NCBI GenBank assembly: GCA_910583965.1
Contig: CAJUAE010000060.1
Coordinates: 9,510-20,208 of the forward strand
Length of the DNA stretch: 10,699 nt
Reading direction: 5' to 3'
Source of the DNA: an uncultured Lachnospiraceae bacterium
GTDB lineage: Bacteria > Bacillota > Clostridia > Lachnospirales > Lachnospiraceae
The first letter of the stretch is position 1; each line of letters opens with the position of its first letter. This document shows, in pieces, positions 6,796 to 10,699 of the stretch. A program made the translations under genes and the position numbers. The notes under the pieces are model-generated. The model did no database searches. It worked only from the letters and a program-made list of their open reading frames with translations, and was not told the DNA's origin.

Positions 6796-6904
6796 ACTAC
6801 TTTGTTCAAGATATTTTTCTCATCACTTATAGAAGGGAACGTCTTTTTAACTGAGATAAACAAATGCGCAATTATATTAAGTACACTAGATTGAGGACAC
6901 TACA

Positions 6905-9643
6905 ATGGCTAACATTATAGATGGTTTAAGAAAAGCTCGAAGACACGAAATAATCGAACTGATATCATTAATAGAAACTTATACCCTTTCTAAGAAAACA
7001 CTGGTTTCTATTCATAAACTTAAAACTCTTATCCAGAAGTTACTACATAAAAATGGAACTGTCACTGGAATGCAAGAAGAATATGAGAGTATACAAGATA
7101 AACTGATACTGTTAAATGATTCCATGCTACAGAATCGCTTTAAAAAAAATTTACAGCGAGAAGTCAGAGCTACTGGCAAATTTCGCAGTGGAAGTAATGA
7201 TGACCAGCTATCTGTTTTTATACTAGATTCCGTTTCTTCTTTGTATGGAAGAAAACAATATGCTCTTATGTCCCCCGCTGAAATTGCAGATGAGCTAAAG
7301 CTAAAATGTCAAAAAAGAAATCCAAAAAACATTAAAAGACTTCCTTCCATTTGGTTTTGGTGCACTATAATTCTACTTCTATGTATATTGCCATTATCAT
7401 TCTATTTCTATAAAATTGGAATTGATATCCTATTTTCTGTTGCAATTATTATTCCGCTCGAAATCGGAACATGGATTTTCTTTAGAAGAATGCTTGCCCT
7501 AGAAAAACTTGCACAAGTCGTCGCACTCAGCGGCATCAGCTATGGTACCTCCTTTTCTGTCCAGTCAGATGAACTATCTGTTTGTAGATGGTCTTCTGTA
7601 GAGATAGGCAAATTTGAACGCGGTCTTAGAGCACTACATACTTTAATGGCACATATTCAAGAGCTTATCGCTGGAACAAAGCGATTATCCCAGCTAAATG
7701 AACAGAGTGAACAACTGCGCCAATCTAATCTACAATCGTTGAAGCAGCTCCGTTCCACCCCTGTAGAAAATGCGATGGAGCAAGAAGAACTTAACCATAA
7801 AATCCAGAGATATCTCACTGAAAATGCAAGACTTGAAGATGAAAACAAACAACGTCTTGAGACAATATTAACTGCTGAGCGTCAAATACAATACAGCAAA
7901 AATCTTCAGGAGGGACTACAAAAACTTTTGTCTCAGACAATTTGCGACTTATGGCAAACTAGATACTCCTCTTTTCAATTTCACTCAGAATTTTTTAAGC
8001 ATCTCGTAGATAATTTTGAATGGTTTTCTTTCGAAATTATTGAGCGCCGACTACTGGAACTAGAACAGGCAACAAACCCTGAATCAATTGGCAAATTCCG
8101 CAATGGACATTATATTTTTGAGTTTGCAATCGAAAGACAATCTTGCGCACTAATTTATGACGCAGGACGCAATCTAAAGATTTTGACTATACAAAGAAAT
8201 TCTTTTCCAAAAGATGTAGGATTGTTAGAACAACAACTAAATGAAACCCTAACTGAATATAGTCTACTACAAAAATCAGAAGTCTCTCAAAAGCAAGAGC
8301 ATCATTCTAAATCTGAGCACAATACTGTGAGTAATCTAATTCAAGAAATGGCAGTACAGATTAAACAAGGTCGAAAAACAATTGGCATATTAAATAAACA
8401 AGTTGATACTCTCGCACTAGAAAAAAAGACAATTGAACTAGAAAGAAAATCACTTCTTTTAGAAAAAGAAGACTTAGCAAAAAAATTAGAACAACTGCGC
8501 GCTCAAATACATCAAAACGGAAATCAAAATTCTCAGGAATTAAAGGCAAAAGAAGAACAACTGACCAAAAAAATAGCTGATTTAGAAACTCGTCTGTCTG
8601 AGAAAACAGCAGAAATAAAAGCACTTCAGACAAATTACAATCATACTTATCAAAAAGCACTCTTAGAATTAGAACAACAAAAAAATCAAACAAAACATTT
8701 TAAAGAAACCATCGACAAAAACAAACAGGAAATGGAACGCCTACAGGAAGAGTATTCTTCCCTTCAACAAAGTAACGATGATTTGACTAATCAGTTAAAT
8801 TTAAATAATAGCACCTTAAAAATAATCAATGATACTCTTGCGAAGCAGAAGAAAGAAAACAGTGAACAAAAAAATACCTATGAAAAACTTAAATCTACAT
8901 CTGCCTCTATGAGAAACACCATTGCAAGCCAAAATAAACGAATGCTTGATATTGAAGCAAGTAAACATCAATTAGAAGATGAAAATAAAACCATACAAAA
9001 TAGTTTGCAGACTGCCCAAAAATATATTCTTGAGCAGGAGAAACAAATTGAACAGCTCAGTCAATCCCTTGTGAGCAAACAGGCACAGCTTGACAGCGCC
9101 AAGATATTTGAGAACGCTGATATTCGCCTAGAATTAGAAAAAGCATTTTCGGATGCGCAAACGGAAATTGATATTATCTCCCCTTGGATTGCTAACTTTA
9201 TTAATGAACCTTTGTTTGTTAATATGATTCAAAAAGCATTGCAGCGTGGTGTTATCATCAAAATAAAATATGGTTTTTCTGAGAATAGAGGTGGAAAAGA
9301 CCTCTCCCGTGAAACACTAAAAAAGGCTATAAAATCTGATTATAGTGCTAGCAGAGAGGAACGCTCTATTCTAAACATTTACAAACTTCATAAAAAACTA
9401 GACAAAAGTTATCCTGGAAGAATTGTTTCCTATCGACAGGATTCGCATGCGAAACTATTGATTGTCGATAAAAAATACTATCTTATTGGAAGTTTTAATT
9501 TTCTGTCCTACGATGGGTCAACTTCAGGCAGAGGTGAACTTGCTGTGCGTGACAGTAACCAAAGTATTATTGCAGATATGTATTCCGCATACTTTCAATT
9601 TAACACAAACTTGCCAAAATGGATTACCGAATCTTTGGAATAA
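6905..9643 (+). CDS. Membrane-anchored coiled-coil protein with C-terminal phospholipase D-like nuclease domain (912 aa)
   Basis: Residues 1-145 are mostly helical. Two membrane helices lie near 149-168 and 173-193, so the bulk is probably cytoplasmic. A first coiled coil spans about 255-345 and a long one about 440-730. Between them, 350-437 is a compact domain with two helices (FFKHLVDNF, IIERRLLELE) and strands ending GHYIFEFAIE and LKILTIQRNSF, resembling the RelE toxin fold (inference). Residues 739-900 are a PLD-like domain (IDIISPWI) with one complete HKD motif: H848, K850, D855, G862, S863 and N865. A single HKD implies dimerisation, and this subtype is found fused to helicases in prokaryotic defence loci. 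ATG 6905 follows GAGG with an 8-nt gap. The gene is more A+T-rich than the MoxR operon and borders an A+T-rich gap, which fits transfer. A nuclease effector is likely, the membrane trigger is a guess, and a non-defence role is possible. Confidence 0.85.
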   Translation: MANIIDGLRKARRHEIIELISLIETYTLSKKTLVSIHKLKTLIQKLLHKNGTVTGMQEEYESIQDKLILLNDSMLQNRFKKNLQREVRATGKFRSGSNDDQLSVFILDSVSSLYGRKQYALMSPAEIADELKLKCQKRNPKNIKRLPSIWFWCTIILLLCILPLSFYFYKIGIDILFSVAIIIPLEIGTWIFFRRMLALEKLAQVVALSGISYGTSFSVQSDELSVCRWSSVEIGKFERGLRALHTLMAHIQELIAGTKRLSQLNEQSEQLRQSNLQSLKQLRSTPVENAMEQEELNHKIQRYLTENARLEDENKQRLETILTAERQIQYSKNLQEGLQKLLSQTICDLWQTRYSSFQFHSEFFKHLVDNFEWFSFEIIERRLLELEQATNPESIGKFRNGHYIFEFAIERQSCALIYDAGRNLKILTIQRNSFPKDVGLLEQQLNETLTEYSLLQKSEVSQKQEHHSKSEHNTVSNLIQEMAVQIKQGRKTIGILNKQVDTLALEKKTIELERKSLLLEKEDLAKKLEQLRAQIHQNGNQNSQELKAKEEQLTKKIADLETRLSEKTAEIKALQTNYNHTYQKALLELEQQKNQTKHFKETIDKNKQEMERLQEEYSSLQQSNDDLTNQLNLNNSTLKIINDTLAKQKKENSEQKNTYEKLKSTSASMRNTIASQNKRMLDIEASKHQLEDENKTIQNSLQTAQKYILEQEKQIEQLSQSLVSKQAQLDSAKIFENADIRLELEKAFSDAQTEIDIISPWIANFINEPLFVNMIQKALQRGVIIKIKYGFSENRGGKDLSRETLKKAIKSDYSASREERSILNIYKLHKKLDKSYPGRIVSYRQDSHAKLLIVDKKYYLIGSFNFLSYDGSTSGRGELAVRDSNQSIIADMYSAYFQFNTNLPKWITESLE

Positions 9644-9645
9644 TG

Positions 9646-9658
9646 CCAAATAATTTGG
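9646..9658. promoter_or_regulatory. Palindrome between the PLD-domain gene and the ArsR-type gene
   Basis: CCAAAT and ATTTGG are perfect 6-bp arms around one base, directly after the stop codon at 9643 and 34 bp before the ArsR-type start. The position fits an operator through which the regulator could control itself. A weak transcript end (ATTTTC follows) is less likely. The spacer is only 48 bp, and I see no good -35/-10 pair, so read-through from the upstream gene is possible. Confidence 0.4.
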
Positions 9659-9691
9659 ATTTTCATAAATAATAAGGGAGGATATTAAATT

Positions 9692-10621
9692 ATGCTATAC
9701 TTTCGTTCTGTCAGTGAAGCCGAAAATGTCTTTAAAGCACTCAGTACACCTATGCGCCTGAAAATTATGGAAATGATCTACGAAGATGATTCCCTCAGCA
9801 TGAATGACCTTGCCGAAGCACTAGGGCTTACCAATGGTGCAATATCTATGCATGTAGGAAAATTAGAAGAAGCGGGACTTGTACGAATCAAAATTACCTC
9901 TGGCAAACGCGGTACTATGAAGATTATCCGCCCCCGTTATGATAGATTAATGATCGATCTTGCCCCAATGAAAGAATCACGTCGCTGCTATACAGATGAC
10001 ATTCGCGTCGGATACTATACTGCCTGCCATGGAACACCAACTTGTGGTCTTGCCACTAGCAAGGAAATTATTGGTTCTTTTGATGACCCAAGAGTATTTT
10101 CCTTTCCTGACCGTTTTCAGGCGGGGATTCTCTGGTTTACCAGCGGTTACGTTGAGTATAACCTGCCAAATCACCTGCAGGCAGGACAGACATTGACAGA
10201 ACTTCAAATCTCCTTTGAGATCTCGTCAGAATGCCCAAACACCAATGAAGACTATCCTTCTGATATTTATTTTTCTATTAATGGTATTCCACTTGGTATG
10301 TGGATTAGTCCCGGTGATTATGGCGGCCGCTGCGGCTATGTCTCACCGGCATGGTGGCCTGAAGTTTTGAATCAATATGGACTATTAAAAACTTTAATTA
10401 TTAACAATGAAGGTTGTTTTATGGACGGCACCAACAAGCTTTCCGACATGACAATTCAAGAACTCAATATTGACTACAATAGTTACATTACCTTTAAATT
10501 TGAAGTTCCAAAAGATACTGCCAACTGCGGCGGCTGTACATTGTTTGGTGAAGATTTTGGCGACCATAACCAAGCAATTCGCATCAAGGCATACTATGAG
10601 GAGGACAACAGTGACAGCTAA
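9692..10621 (+). CDS. ArsR-type winged-helix transcriptional regulator with large C-terminal ligand-binding-like domain (309 aa)
   Basis: Residues 10-80 are an ArsR/SmtB-like winged helix (FKALSTPMRLKIMEMI, then LSMNDLAEALGLTNGAISMHVGKLEEAGLVR as recognition region and a KRGTMKI wing). Classical ArsR proteins are about 100 residues long, so the 220-residue C-terminal extension is the main feature. It is rich in predicted strands and aromatic residues (AGILWFTSGYVEY, INGIPLGMWISPGDYGG, SPAWWPE) and has eight cysteines, including C112/C118 and the pair C279/C282. Related long ArsR-type proteins occur in Firmicutes, in my recollection next to carbohydrate genes, so a sugar-sensing, beta-sandwich domain is a reasonable inference. 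Metal sensing cannot be excluded. ATG 9692 follows GGGAGG with a 10-nt gap. The upstream palindrome 9646-9658 may be its operator. Whether it regulates the preceding PLD gene is unknown. Confidence 0.85.
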   Translation: MLYFRSVSEAENVFKALSTPMRLKIMEMIYEDDSLSMNDLAEALGLTNGAISMHVGKLEEAGLVRIKITSGKRGTMKIIRPRYDRLMIDLAPMKESRRCYTDDIRVGYYTACHGTPTCGLATSKEIIGSFDDPRVFSFPDRFQAGILWFTSGYVEYNLPNHLQAGQTLTELQISFEISSECPNTNEDYPSDIYFSINGIPLGMWISPGDYGGRCGYVSPAWWPEVLNQYGLLKTLIINNEGCFMDGTNKLSDMTIQELNIDYNSYITFKFEVPKDTANCGGCTLFGEDFGDHNQAIRIKAYYEEDNSDS

Positions 10622-10649
10622 ACCACTCAGCCTCTACTCGTCACGCTAG
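10611..10649 (+). pseudogene. Very short frame with good ribosome binding site, possible remnant of a downstream gene
   Basis: GGAGG inside the last ArsR-type codons is followed after 6 nt by GTG at 10611, which opens a 12-codon frame (TAKPLSLYSSR after the start) ending in TAG at 10647. The arrangement is exactly that of a translationally coupled next gene. A different frame remains open beyond the stop to about 10694, so a frameshift or decay of a former neighbour is possible. A chance ribosome binding site within a GAGGAGGAC codon run is the alternative. Confidence 0.25.
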
Positions 10650-10659
10650 ATACTTTATT

Positions 10660-10687
10660 GTTATCTATTAAAAATCCCACAGATAAC
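10660..10687. repeat. Inverted repeat downstream of the ArsR-type gene
   Basis: GTTATCT (10660-10666) and AGATAAC (10681-10687) are perfect 7-bp arms with a 14-nt loop. There is no T-run after it, so it is a poor rho-independent terminator. It may be a weak transcript end or an operator of the next gene, beyond the window. Confidence 0.3.
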
Positions 10688-10699
10688 TTCTAAAATATT

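Noticed and set aside
8361..8693. 110-codon minus-strand frame rich in Phe and Leu
   Set aside because: It is the antisense of Lys/Glu-rich coiled-coil codons in the PLD-domain gene, which typically yields such frames.

Overview
The window looks like a low-to-moderate GC Firmicute, most likely a gut or rumen clostridium of the Lachnospiraceae type. The reasons are Gram-positive style ribosome binding sites (GGAGG), A+T-rich spacers, no outer-membrane genes, and the style of the rep, MoxR/DUF58/DUF4129 and ArsR-type proteins. The taxonomic call is an inference from protein style only. A Rep_3-family replication initiator suggests the window lies on a plasmid, megaplasmid or chromid, or on an element derived from one.

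Layout. Positions 1-5763 are all minus-strand genes. In transcription order they are: (i) a tightly overlapping three-gene operon, MoxR AAA+ ATPase (5763-4831), DUF58 protein (4834-3680) and a polytopic membrane protein with a DUF4129-like tail (3683-2439); (ii) the Rep_3 replication initiator (2140-1052); (iii) an ABC transporter ATPase (937-260), followed 4 nt later by the start of a gene that leaves the window at position 1, probably its membrane partner. rep and the ABC gene are each preceded, at nearly the same distance, by the same roughly 50-bp upstream element. They may therefore be co-regulated or derive from a duplication.

Positions 5764-6904 are a long, mostly non-coding and very A+T-rich region. 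Its left end carries nested inverted repeats upstream of the MoxR operon. Its right end carries a perfect-consensus vegetative promoter (TTGACA, 17-nt spacer, TATAAT), a 12-bp-stem hairpin and a weak terminator-like hairpin. The arm of the big hairpin shares an exact 11-mer with the inverted repeat in front of rep, so it is a candidate Rep-binding site.

Positions 6905-9643 (plus strand) encode the most unusual protein: 912 residues with an N-terminal helical region, two membrane helices, a short globular domain that resembles a RelE-type fold, very long coiled coils, and a C-terminal single-HKD phospholipase D-like nuclease domain. I do not recognise this architecture as a named system. It has the look of a membrane-anchored, single-gene defence or abortive-infection effector. 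Positions 9692-10621 encode an ArsR-type winged-helix regulator with a large, cysteine-containing C-terminal domain. Inside its 3' end a well-spaced ribosome binding site and GTG start open a reading frame that stops after 12 codons, which may be the remnant of a downstream gene.
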